A stretch of DNA of 64,000 nucleotides from Ceratopteris richardii (lineage: Eukaryota > Streptophyta > Polypodiopsida > Polypodiales > Pteridaceae): positions 204,347,729 to 204,411,728 of the forward strand of contig CM035407.1 in the NCBI GenBank assembly GCA_020310875.1, given 5' to 3'. Under the pieces are notes generated by a model. That model searched no databases. It was not told the DNA's origin and saw only the letters and a program-made list of their open reading frames with translations. Position 1 is the stretch's first letter. Each line of letters opens with the position of its first letter. Of the stretch, positions 26,806-38,346 are shown one piece after another. A program made the position numbers and the translations under genes.

Positions 26806-27327
26806 TGCAAGAGAATGAAGATTACGACCACCACCACGTGCTAGAGAAATGATTCTCCTCCCAACCATACGCCTCTATATATAGCTCTCTCCAGGGGACT
26901 GCCTTCTTGAGCAGGTGGATTCTAACCATCCATGTGTTTGCCATGTAACTCCATGTGCGACAAGTGTCCTAGTTAACTGTAGTTAACTCAACTGGAGGCT
27001 TCTAGAAGGCTCTGGATCTCTTTGGGCAAAATACTCTTCCCATGTGTGCCATGGGGATTCAGCCCAAGACCTCTTCACACCCTTGAGACTTAACCACTAA
27101 GCTAAGTGGATCATTTGTTGCACATGACCTGCTACATAAGTCTAGCCTCGAGATATTTGGTCATACACACGGGTGACCAATTCAGATGTCTGAACCACTA
27201 AGCTAAGTGGATCATTTGTTGCACATGACCTGCTACATAAGTCTAGCCTCGAGATCTTTGGTCATACACATGGGTGACCAATTCAGATGTCTGAATCAGC
27301 CGGATATCTCATAAACTTACTTTATGC
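26806..27327 (-). repeat. Gypsy 5' LTR
   Basis: Second LTR, about 522 bp. It is longer than its partner because a 101-bp segment is tandemly duplicated within it (units starting at 27092 and 27193). It carries the same tRNA-like block on the minus strand at about 27040-27110. Confidence 0.8.
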
Positions 27328-27840
27328 GATTGGCCAAAGCTTTGGTAAAGAACTTGTATCCCATCTCAAGCATGGTGATAGGCCCCCAGTTCTCGATTCT
27401 ATTCTTGCTATCTTTCTTGTGGATGTACTTTATCACGCCTTTATTCAAGAGTCTCGACAAAGCGTCAATGTTAAGGACCTTCCTCCAAATCAAGCAAAGA
27501 GGACCCATGAAAAGAAATAACAATCAAGAAGTAATCCGACACCACAATATCCATAGTTAGAGATCGAGTGGGAAACCCCATATGATCGACTTGACTTCAA
27601 CCAAATCATGATGAAGCTTCAAGCGATCCCATCTTTCTTTTTCGAGCCCATCAATAACATGGCCTTTTGCTCCCACCTATCCGAAAACATTTCTACCATG
27701 TTAAAGCCCCCCCATAGGATGGCATCCGAAGGCAGGAAGGCAAGATTATGCCAAGTGAATGTTCGGTCAATGTTCGGGCATGAAATAAAGCAATGGAAAA
27801 TGGATGTGAACCTCTGAAGGAAATCGCAACCCATTTGTGA
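27328..27840 (-). mobile_element. Plant L1-type LINE fragment, 5' side of split
   Basis: Minus strand. About 27619-27834 reads LPSDAILWGGFNMVEMFSDR, the L1 endonuclease (I)GGDFNMIE segment. About 27328-27520 reads NKGVIKYIHKKDSKNRIENWGPITML and then ALANRIK, the start of the L1 RT domain. The stretch between these two parts is missing. The RT continues at 20770-21139 beyond the gypsy insertion. Upstream DNA to about 28075 may be more of the same element but is not recognisable. Confidence 0.75.
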
Positions 27841-28075
27841 GGAGGATCAACACAAGAGTCTATAAAGGAAGAGGATTGATGGGTGTTGAATCATACCATC
27901 CCTCCTCCACAACCTTGAGGGTGGCCTTTGGAGATCCAACAATAGAGAGAGGAGATGCTCCTCAAACTTTTCATGAGGTCCCCATCAACAATCTTGACTT
28001 CCTAAAGATAGATGAAATCTAGGTTAATGCTCTTTTCTCAAAGTCCTTGGCCAATAATAACCACCCTTGAGGGGT

Positions 28076-28758
28076 GTGTTAACCATAGTACCCAGAAACG
28101 CCGTTTCTGGGCCCCCGAAACGGAACGGCCGTTTCTGGGAAACGGCCCGGCCCGGAAACGGCGTTTCTGGAATTTTTTTTTTTTTATTATTTTTTTATTT
28201 TTATTTTTTTATTTAAGAATGGTTCATTCAAAGCCTTATTCAAAGTGTTCTTAAAGGCTCCAGCTATAGATAGAGAGAGAGAGGAGTCCCACTATCTTCA
28301 AGCCCACGATGGTCTACCTTCAAGTTAGAACTTGGTATTAGATAACTACTAACTTGGAAGTTGTTGCCCATGATATACATTATGTGTGTAGTAAGCATCT
28401 AATATGTGTGTGTAATATGTATACACATTATGTGTGTGTATGTACTATATATGTAATATGTATGGTGTGTGACATGTGCAGTATGTACTATGTATTTATA
28501 GTATGTGTGTGCAATAGTGTATGTATTGTGTGTAGTATGTACTATGTATGTACATTATGTGTAGTATGTATGTAATATATGTGTACTATGTATGTACATT
28601 ATGTGTGTGTATGTATGTATTGTGTAAAGTATGTGTGCATATTATGTGTAGTATCATGTATGTAATATGTGTGTGACGTGTGTATGAATGTTGAATGCAT
28701 GTATGTACTATCCATGAGTGTGTACACTTAGCACAATGTGTGTGTGTGTGTCTCTCTC

Positions 28759-28795
<37 letters not shown>

Positions 28796-28796
28796 A

Positions 28797-28841
<45 letters not shown>

Positions 28842-28954
28842 GTTTCCCCGTTTCCCGTTTCTTGCCGTTTCCAAATTTTTGGAAACTCCGAAACTCCGTT
28901 TCCGACCGGTCCGAACCGACCGTTTCCAACCGTGCTGGGCACTATGGTGTTAAC
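28076..28954. mobile_element. Non-autonomous hAT-like DNA transposon with 8-bp target duplication
   Basis: Element 28084-28946 has terminal inverted repeats CATAGTACCCAG and CATAGTGCCCAG (11 of 12 match), flanked by an exact 8-bp direct repeat GTGTTAAC (28076-28083 and 28947-28954), the duplication length of the hAT superfamily. Both subterminal regions are packed with AAACGG in either orientation, five on each side; AAACGG is the known binding word of the maize Ac transposase. The interior is TATG and TATC microsatellite, with no transposase. An intact duplication suggests a fairly recent insertion. Confidence 0.85.
28741..28840 (+). repeat. (GT)n-(TC)n-(TATC)n-(TA)n compound microsatellite
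   Basis: Inside the hAT-like element. Its central 28360-28730 part is also rich in GTATGT words. Confidence 0.95.
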
Positions 28955-30045
28955 CCTCAAATGTTAAAGAAAAAGCTGGTCATTTCTATGTGAATTGTTC
29001 TTTTCGGACCAAGGTTTAATCTTTGTTTTTCTTAATTTTCCCATCTATTTTCTTTGTGATAAGGATACTATGGGAGGAAGTTTCTCTTTGATTGGGCCCT
29101 TCCATGAGAACCCCAACAAAACTTGCCTTTGAGTTTGCTCACTTTCTTGGTCTAAGCGTCCAAAATAGTGCATCCAATAATAGAGCTCTAACTATCCAGA
29201 TTGTCTTCTTTGCTAGTGGTACACACTTCAGGCCTTCGAAGGTTTTATCATCATCTATGTCTTCGGCTTGAGTTAACACACTTGGATAGTCCAAGTGGTT
29301 CACCTCTTTATCCAGTCTAGCCTCTTTAATCTTTGAATCCTTATTTACATGAAAAAGATTCCTCTCCAAGTAGTTTTTTGGGACTTCTTCCCATCTCCAT
29401 AAAGCCTTCCATGTTAGGCTTTATGGGTTGTGCTGTTCTAAATTGTTTCATTTCTGACAAAGATTTTTCTGAGTTGTGCTATGTCACCTTAAGACCCATG
29501 CTAGGCTCCCCCACCAGCTTAGTGGTGTCATCTGTCAAACTCTTCTTGTTTCTACGATCCCCTTTTCACAATCGGCACTTTTTTATTCTATATCCTTTGA
29601 GTGCCGCAATCAAGACAGACCTTACAAACGTTTTTGTACATGACCTCTTGTGTGAAGGGAGCTGAATTTGTGGGTTCAAATGAGCATTAAAAGAGTGGGA
29701 TGTCCACTCATAGAGAACCTCTAGACAACTTCTTTAGTAGCAATAAGGCATCTAATCAGCTTGACTATATCGTTGATGAATTGGTGGATAAAAAATGGAA
29801 GGTTGGGAAGTTTCAACCACATTCAGAACTTGGAGGGCTTTTCAATTTGTTCATAACAAAATCAAAAAACCACATGAACAAATGCATGGTTGTTCTATTC
29901 ACTTACCATGTGCCAATATGGAAGGCTTGGAAGGACATCTCTTCAGTCTCAAAGATGAGCGAAGCATAATTTGTTGGTAGGAACTCGCATTTCTAAATAT
30001 AAAAAATTCCTTCTATAGCCATGACATGATGGTATCAATAGGCAA
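28955..30045. other. Unassigned DNA
   Basis: No recognised gene. A 76-codon minus-strand open frame at 29139-29369 and a 110-codon + strand frame at 29333-29665 match nothing I know. Part could be upstream sequence of the minus-strand L1. Confidence 0.35.
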
Positions 30046-31716
30046 CTAAACAACAAACAGTTGACCTACAGGCAAAAAACAAAATGTTGGAGGAAAAAAA
30101 CAAAGCCCTCCAAATGAAGACGGACAGTCTTGAAGCAAACGAGACTCTAAAGAAGACGGAGAAGTACGAAAATCAATGACTCCAAAGAAAAAATTTAAAA
30201 AAAAAATGGAAAACAAACATAAAAAAGACATGTGACAATTGGGTAGAAGTGGTACAAAAGAGCATAACAAAAGAGTCAAAGAAGATAGTGGAAAAAGAAA
30301 AAGAGTGGTTCAAAGTTCAAAACATGTTTGATGGAAAGCTTAGACAAGCTCGACGCTTTAACATAAGAATCGCAAGCCTTCCAAAAGGCATCTCATCTCA
30401 TGCAGATCCCAAAGATTCATGTCATAAGCTCAGATATGAGGACATGCCATTTACTCAGGCTTGGAGACCAAGGACACATCTAGACCACGTGCACTGATTC
30501 TTCATATGAGTTCTACAGAGACGAGGGTGACGAGGGTTGCTTTCTTTTAAAAGCAACTCATACTCAAAGGATTACCAAGAAGATCCCTTTTCATGGATGA
30601 GGACCTCACAAGGATGCAAATTGAGCATAGACAAGCATAGATCCCTCAGATAATACAAGCAAAGAGAGCCCAAAAGAAGGCCTTTCATCGTGATAATAAG
30701 ATCTTTGTGGTGGGACGCCCTACTAAATAGGGGTGCGTGGCCTATGATTCAACACCAGGAGCAATTTGGTACTACAATGTGGAAACCATCAAACCCCTTA
30801 GAGGAACTACTAGATGCACATGACTTCATCTCAATCAGAGAGACACATGAGAGCCCATATAGAGGTTTACACCATATAGCTGGATATCAGAGGGAGTCCA
30901 CTTTCAAGTCTACCTCTAGACAGGGCACTTCATGCCGTTCTGGTGGCGTGGCAATCCTCTTCAGACTTGGCATCCAAACATAGATTCAAATTTTGAGGAG
31001 AGACGAGAAAGCACGATATATGTGGATTCGCATTGAGTTGACCAAGGAGAGATGGATATATATAGCCATATGCTATTTTCTCCCACGGATGGTCACGATC
31101 GAGATAGTGATTCACCATATATTCCACTATCAGAGGACAAACTTCACTACTCTACATTAGGCGAGGTCTTGCTCTTGGGGGGCTTCAATGCACGTACGCA
31201 ATCTCGACATTGTGATCTATATGATATGGAGAGCTATATGATATGGAGCAACTAGATATCATGCCCAACTTAGGCACAAATGAGCTCGGGACTAGCAGAT
31301 TATCATTTGATACACCTCAAGATACAATTGGGTATGGCAGACACCTTCAACAGTCGCCACCACCTCGGTACTTATAACCGGATGCATCGGTGGCCACGAT
31401 TTGTTTTACACATGGTATTGGACATGAGCCCTCTGGATTGCATTCACTTGTTTTACACATGGTATTGGACAGAGCCCTGTGGATTGTATTCTTGGATCTC
31501 TCCCTGGAGTCTCTCTCATCCCTTCTCTTGTCATTGGCTCACGCATATATCTTAGCTTTACTCTTCCCTCTTCTTTATCACCATATCCCCCACCACCTCA
31601 ACATCTACATACCACCATACATTTTACATACAAGCTTTCACATGTCCATGCACAACATCTTCGCTCACAGCTACTCTCTATCGATCCACATGATCCTCTT
31701 GATGCACCCACCTCAT

Positions 31717-32040
31717 AGATCACATCTATCATGCATGAGTGGACTATACGGAGCTTTCCCAACCATACACATACCTTTCCTCCACGCATTGGGACCATGC
31801 TCTAGAACGGCTCATATGATGAGTGTTGTCACGAGCTACGATGATGCCTCAAAGTTGATGAAGCTTTCGGAGAGATCACATCTATCATGCACGAGTGGAC
31901 TATACGAAGCTTTTCCCACCATACACATACCTTTCCTCCATGCATTGGGACCATGCTTTAGAACGGCTCATATGATGAGTGTTGTCACGAGCTACGATGA
32001 TGCCTCAAAGTTGATGAAGCTTTGGGAGAGATCACACATA
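31717..32040 (+). repeat. 156-bp tandem duplication in LINE D
   Basis: Units begin near 31717 and 31873 with AGATCACATCTATCATGCA and are nearly identical. The start of a third unit is seen near 32029. Younger than the element's decay. Confidence 0.9.
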
Positions 32041-32103
32041 GACAAGTGCAACGCCCCATGCAATCACTTACCAGCCCTAAATGGACGAAATGGGAGGAGA
32101 ACC

Positions 32104-32438
32104 AATATTGGGACATATTGTCCTAGGCCGTTAAGGCAGCTGGTTGGGCCTCTCGCCTCTTGAGGCGGGGGCGAGGGTTCAATCCTTGCCGGCCACATGT
32201 AAGGGACATGTATAACTTGGAATGACGAAGCATATGGCTGATGTGCCATCGTTTGACTAGCCCTGCGATAGTTGTGACCGCCGTTCAACCCAGTCTTGTA
32301 AACCCCTGTTCTTGTGGGATAAGGGGGGTCCCATGGGTACTATGCCCTTCCTTGTACAGTTGCAATTTCAAAGTTAAAGTCCGGGGGAGTAGGCCTCAGC
32401 CGAACCTCCTTTTTTTTTTTTTAAATATTGGGACATAT
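32104..32438 (+). mobile_element. tRNA-derived SINE with 15-bp target duplication
   Basis: SINE body at 32119-32423 (305 bp), flanked by exact 15-bp repeats AATATTGGGACATAT (32104-32118 and 32424-32438). The 5' part has a box A-like TTAAGGCAGCTGGTTGG and a box B GGTTCAATCC at 32176-32185. The 3' end is a run of T, as in the plant Au SINE family, not poly(A). It sits inside decayed LINE D, so it inserted later. It has no coding capacity and would need a partner LINE. Confidence 0.9.
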
Positions 32439-34807
32439 ACCACTTACTTATGAGCCGGGATTGTTTGATCGCATGGTGTCATTTTACACGAGAGGATACA
32501 ACCCACCCTTATCAAGGATCCAGGATTGCATCGGTATGCAAAGACTTTATATTAGATACCAGATCAACCACCAATATCTACACCTCAAAGCTCACGTCCG
32601 ACTATTTCCACTTTCTTCACACAGAAAAAGTTAAGAGTTATCTCACGTCTACAGCATGGGAGAGCCAAAGACAAGTACGACTAACTGATCGAGCATCTTA
32701 TATATGGTGTGGAGGTATTGGGACCACTCATTGCACACCTCTTCAACCATGCATTGGTTGAGAGGTTCTCCGTCTCGTGGATAGAGCACATTATTGTGCC
32801 TATTCACAAGTCTCGGGATATGATGGATTCTAGCACTTATCGGATTATCATGAGTGGCCCTATATTAGCCAAACTCTATGGAGAGACACTTGACGAGGAG
32901 CTCATACTCTTGCTGAGCAAGCTAGCTTTCGAGCACCAAAGCTGACTAGCTTTCAACATGTTTTTTCCACCATTGACCGCATAATTACTATGAGATGTCT
33001 AATTGATCATGCACGAGTGAGGAAGAGGAGACTACATTGTTGCTTTGTGGACTTCCACAAAGCATTCAATACAATATCTAGAGAGAGAGACGCTTCGGTC
33101 GGCTCCTTGATCTTGGGGTTACAAATGACCTTCTATGGGGGATCTATGTTTTATATAGAGCGGGTATATGTTAGGCTCAGATGTCTAGGAGGGCTTTCAG
33201 ATCCCCCAGTTAGCACTATAAGAGTGAAACAAGGGTGCCCATTATCCCCTACTTTATTTGGGATATACATTGATGAGATTGTATACTTAATACAACAACG
33301 TGGAAGTTCAAGATTGGAGTTGGGGGAGCCACTGTACACATTTGTTATATGCTCGCAACATTGTCCTCATTTCAGAGTCAATTGAGGAATTACAGAGCAA
33401 GCTACATGCTTTAAATATTTTTGCTCATAGACAAGACCTTCAATGAGCCTTGGTAAAATAAAGGGACTTATTTTTGACACTTCAACACATATACAGAAAC
33501 AAAGTGTATTCACAATCGCTTGCGCACACATTGAGATCACTAGTACATATGTTTATGCTGGGCTGACTTTCACAACCATGTCAAGTACATTCTCTATGAC
33601 CCATGCAGCCCACCATCACATCACTCGTGGATATGCAACATTAGCATTGATGAAGAGGCAGTGTCATCAAGCACACTTTTAGGAGCTTCACATGAAGGGT
33701 TGGTTATTTGATACACTAGTCACACCCTCAATGATGTATGGATCATCCATTTGGGGATCACGCGTCGAAGACATTGGTGGAGAGACCCCAGTTACTCATG
33801 ATTTCTACGTTGATACATAGCAAGCCATCAGTACCACATGACATCCTTAAAGCAACCCCGATGCTAGTCAAAGTGTTGACCCCAAGGAGTATGTTTGCTC
33901 CATAGACTCCACGATATGGATGGCAGCCGCATCACATACAGGGCCTTTCAAGCATCACAAGATCTTGCCCTAGCAAGAGATACTTCATGTTGGTATGCCC
34001 AAACTAGAGATTGGTTGGCTAACGATGGATTTGACATGGACTGACTACCACACTTACAGTATGATACACATGCTCCAACCTATTCACTCTCTTTGTAGGA
34101 GAGAAATAGGATCAAGACGAGAGCTATGGCACAATAATATACAGAGGACATGGATCCTACCTCGAGAGACCCTACAAGCTAAAAAGCTTCATTATCCTTA
34201 GCTTTTCTAAGGATTTCAACCCAAGGGTTTATTGAGATGCCTCATTACATGCACATTTATATGTCACATCACATGGGAGTGGTTATTGGGTAGCTTAGGG
34301 TATCATCGCACCATCCTGAGATCAAGAGAGGTCGAGCTTGCAAGATATCCACTGGGGATCGCATATGCCTGATTCGCAAGATACAGGTGGAGAACAAGGA
34401 TCATTTCCTTATAAGATGCCCTGCATAAGTTGGGCTTAGAGTTCAGTTCCATATAGAGGGATGATTACCGCAATGTATGAGGAGAGTGGATCGGTATTGT
34501 AGTGCACGGTTCCTCATTGTTGCATACCACAGTTGCGAGACTATGATACAACTTACACAGGAAGCGAGTGAGGGCATATGAAAGAGCATCACTAATTTCT
34601 TTCAGAGGATCGAGCCATGACCAACCCCCAGTGGCCACAGGCTCACTCTTGAGGAGGCAAAGATTCACAAAGCTAGGAGACATTTGTGTGTCCCTGGATA
34701 TAGGAGACCCAAGCTCTACCAACATGAGATATTGAGGATCTGACTACTTCATGAGCAACGAATGGAATAGAGATGACTATCCCCACCCACGCATGTCATT
34801 CTTCAGC

Positions 34808-35117
34808 CCGCCCATACGCACAATATCGCGGTCATTCTCTGTGGTGGCAAAACCACGTCACTTTCTCCACACTGTTAGGCTTTCATTTCAGTGCACTTTA
34901 GATGTTTGTACTCTATTTTGTTTATGGATACTTGGTATACTACATAGTACATTCATAGGTCTATTCATTCTGGTTGCTTCAAATGTGGCCCATTCGCACG
35001 GTATCACGGTCATTCTCTGTGGTGTCAAAACTACATCACTTTCTCCACACTGTTAGGCTTTCATTTCAGTGCACTTTAGATGTTTGTACTCTATTTTGTT
35101 TATGGATACTTGGTGTA
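34808..35117 (+). repeat. 178-bp tandem duplication in LINE D 3' UTR
   Basis: The segment with TCATTCTCTGTGGTG and CACTTTAGATGTTTGTACTC occurs at about 34817-34942 and again at about 34995-35115, offset by 178 bp. Confidence 0.9.
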
Positions 35118-35144
35118 TCACCGATGTTTATGGGTTTATCTCAT

Positions 35145-35160
35145 AGGCCAATTTTGGCCT
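35145..35160 (+). other. LINE D 3' terminal hairpin
   Basis: AGGCCAATTTTGGCCT with the A-T form of the sixth pair, followed by TTAGAGGACGTTAATATAACTTTC and a TTTC-rich run. Confidence 0.85.
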
Positions 35161-35335
35161 TTAGAGGACGTTAATATAACTTTCTTTCTTCTTTCTTTCT
35201 TTCTCTTTTTTTACACCCTCTTTTTCTCTTCTCTTCTACTTTCTTTTTTCTTTTGCTCCTTTCTTCTCTTTTCTCTCTCTTTCTTTCTTTTTAGTTTCTT
35301 TCTCTTTCATTTTAACTTTCTTTTTCCTTTTTAAA
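35161..35335 (+). repeat. Pyrimidine-rich CTTT tract
   Basis: Irregular CTTT/CTC tract following the LINE D tail. Confidence 0.85.
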
Positions 35336-38196
35336 ACTAACAAAGCATGACCCAAAGAGAAGCTACCACCGCCGAGGTCACAAAAAGAAAGAGAACTCTC
35401 ACACGTGTAATAATTGCAACATGAGAGAAAGGCAACTTATAGCAATTCAACACTTTACTCAAAATTAGCAAATTTTTTCACAAATGCAAATTCCTTGATT
35501 TTGATGAATATCTCGTCCTAGGCACAAAAGGCTGTTCCTTAATTTACCCAACCAATGATTTTGTTGGGTGTACTTTCCAAAATGGGTGTGTGCTGAACAT
35601 AACAAGTTTGGGAAATTCGCTATTTCCTTTCGAGAGAAGGCTGAAAAATAGAGGAGGTGGATGCCTTCTATTTATACCACTAGAGAGTTATAATTGAAGA
35701 GAGAGAAATATCGTTCAGCCTATGCATCTACTGAATTAGTTGCATGCCTGTTGAGAGAGACCCCATAGCAAAAAAAGAGTGAAGGAACCTTCATAGTCAG
35801 AAAAGGGGGTTTCAACATGTGTTGCTGCCCACTCTCCTTCCATGAAAAAAAATCTCCCGCATCAACTTTGTTGTGATTCATCGCCACTTAGGGGTATCCT
35901 TTGAAACCCTCAATACGGTAAACTCAGAGCATGGCTGCTGTTAGAAACCAAACCGCCCATTTGCTGCCCCACTTCTGAAATGAAAAACTCCACTGCCTTC
36001 AAGAAAAGAGCAGCACTGCCCTTGTAGATAGACTGATGGACCTGTTGAAATTCCACTGCCCCTTCTCGGGTAGGTGGGTGGTGAAAGGATGGCATACATC
36101 CATGTTGGGTTTGGGCTAAAAATAAACTGTGTCTATCAATTTAGGATAGGATTACTTGGAGACCCCATCCCAACCACCAGCTTGCATGTGCATAGAGAGA
36201 GAGATCATTAATCAAAATCGGAGGCTTGGAAGCATTAGATGCATTGAAAATTTGAGACTTGAGCATAATGCTTAAACCAAAAGAAAAATTGTTTTAAGTA
36301 CCTACGCAATCAATGAAAGTTTGGGTCGGATGGGAGTGACGGCTGGATGTGTAACCTTTGTGGTTACATGGGAGGTGATGGGCAGATTGCATCAAGGCCC
36401 ATCTTGTCAAGTATAGTGGCTTAGGCATTGCAGCGTGCAAGGAGCCTATACCCACTGACATATGGGATGAGCTACTTGAGTGCGTAGCTCAGAAGGACTC
36501 AAGGACGTATTCATAAACACATTCTCGGCCCACCTCCACCTCTATGATCCTCATCCACATGATACTCCAGCAAGACAAAGTTACAAAGGTTCCGCTAGAG
36601 TCTAGTAGTGTGGGACATGATGAACATAGACAAAGTGATACTATCCATCTCAATGATAAGACTCAACCACCAAAAATCTGGATTCTATGCATGTTCTTCA
36701 GCATTCTATGGTTTAACTTGCAATTCAAAAATGCCCTTCTTTTCCAGCAAAGGGTAATGTTTTCTGATGTGATCCTTGCATCCATTCTAAGAGAGAATCT
36801 TTTTACAGCTGCATCTACCTTGAGATCAGACTGTCATCTGTGCAGATCATTATTCATACTAATATTTAGCTGGTTGAACCACCCACTGTGATCTTGGGCC
36901 TCTGAGATGCATGTACCACTGTACCTTTTTGTTAATAAGTAAGACCATACTTTGCAAAAGAAAAGAAAAAAAGTGTGTGTGTGTGTGTGTGCGTATATGC
37001 GTGTGTGTGTGTGTGCGCGCACGCACACATGTGTGGAAGATCAAACAAGCATGCTATGTGTGCTATTGTGGATGTCAACTGATCAAATGGAACCAGTCTT
37101 TGCTCATCCACCATAAGTATTTCCTTGCATCTTAAGATGCGCTTAAAGAAGTATCAACTCTTTCATAATCCCTTTCCCATTTTTCTTTTTTTTTTTTTTT
37201 GACAAAGATCAAAATATGTCCATGAAGAACAAACTGATAATAAATTCAAGACAATATATAAAACAAAGAACTATATTATTTCTCAATCCTATTGAATTTC
37301 AATATCTGTAGCCATCCAACGATATGTAAACAAGCTATATTTTCACAGATTGACCATGATTTTATCATGATATGCATCATCATATATGCACGATGACATG
37401 ATCATCCTGACAATCATTGGCCATTAATTATCTCACATTTCTAGAATCCATTCAAATTTTAAAGCTTCTTTCATATGTTGTTATATCTCCAAAAACGTGG
37501 TGCCTCCTCACCATACAAACCATTTTTGTAGTGCCATGCTATTGAATCTCAATTTTTTCATGCACATAACATACATCTTCATAGTCTACTCCGAAGTGTG
37601 TAACAGAGATTTAAATTTTAATGAGTCATCGTAATCTTAGTAGTGGTATATCTCATTACGAATACAATGAATTGTTCCCATCCATGAAGCCAGTTTAACC
37701 AGTTGATCCATAAAAAGCAAGAAATGTTGTTTGTCTCACAAAACACTAGTGATGATAAAATTAGTGAGCAGTGGGGAGTAAAAGAGTAAATGTTCAATAT
37801 TGATGAATATAGCAGAGATATAGTTAAAAGTACTTAGTAAACATGTATTCTTGTTTGTCAATGAGCCTATCAGATATGCAATTATCACATTCATAATTCA
37901 GCATGCACTCAAACGAACTTGTCCTCTGTACAGATAGCTCTATATTGCTGACTCTGTCTATAAATTCCTCTTTTAAAAAAAAAACAAAAAAAAAAAAAAA
38001 AAAAAAAATGATTGTTGTATTTTTGTGGTTATTAAATTCTTACAAGTGAATGCAGCGAACTCTTGTACTTTCAAAATTCTGAATATGCCAGCGAGGTGAT
38101 AAAAGCTGTAAACAATATGGAAAAACTGACTTCAGGAGAGGAGATAAATTTAGGACATGAAATGTCTGAAAACATACAATTAAAAGATAAACAAAC
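35336..38196. other. Unassigned DNA; likely intron or flank of the OTU gene
   Basis: No recognisable exon or element. It contains a (GT)n run with GCGC variants at 36974-37028, a T run at about 37184-37200 and an A-rich run at 37974-38008. A short + strand frame at 36544-36891 matches no family I know. Exons completing the OTU domain should lie on the minus strand downstream of 38197, but I could not identify them. Confidence 0.4.
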
Positions 38197-38346
38197 CAGA
38201 TGTATGCAAATGTTTGTTTGTGTTACTAGTGAGATAACTTGTAACTCCATATGCCCAGCCCATGTGCTTGTCGCCCTCATTTCTTTACAATAATCTTCAA
38301 AAGCTACATCATCTTCTAAAAAGGGTTCAAATTCCGCACGATGAGC
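38197..38346 (-). CDS. OTU gene exon, TWAGHMELQ segment
   Basis: 150 nt, exactly 50 codons, acceptor TTTTGCAG, donor GTTTGT, phase 0 at both ends. Encodes EFEPFLEDDVAFEDYC and STWAGHMELQVISLVTQ then TNICIH. The W-G-ME-Q and NICIH residues are diagnostic of OTUD3-like OTU domains. Confidence 0.92.

Larger units (their letters stand above)
21140..27327 (-). mobile_element. Ty3/gypsy-like LTR retrotransposon fossil
   Basis: Minus-strand element with two direct repeats (21140-21593 and 26806-27327), a primer site TGGTATGAGAGC beside the 5' LTR and a purine tract beside the 3' LTR. The latter sits next to a TTCGATGACGAAAA segment typical of Ty3/gypsy pol ends. Inside are weak gag traces (about 24610-24800 and 25064-25300, minus), a long (CCCAAT)n array and four tRNA-like sequences. 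It is heavily broken, with no pol frame left. The LTRs are clearly diverged, so it is old compared with the copia element at 47.7 kb. No target duplication is clear. Confidence 0.8.
30046..35185 (+). mobile_element. LINE copy D, decayed
   Basis: Remains in order: ORF1 at about 30060-30727 (ARRFNIRIASLPKG, EDLTRMQIEH), TAG at 30728-30730, endonuclease at about 30731-31560 (TETHES equivalent RETHES near 30840, a GGFNARTQ equivalent near 31178), RT at about 32700-33360 (FVDFHKAFNT, GVKQGCPLSP equivalent RVKQGCPLSP) and onward to about 34740, 3' UTR and hairpin at 35145-35160. Many breaks. It is interrupted by a 156-bp tandem duplication and a SINE, and its 3' UTR holds a 178-bp duplication. Confidence 0.88.
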
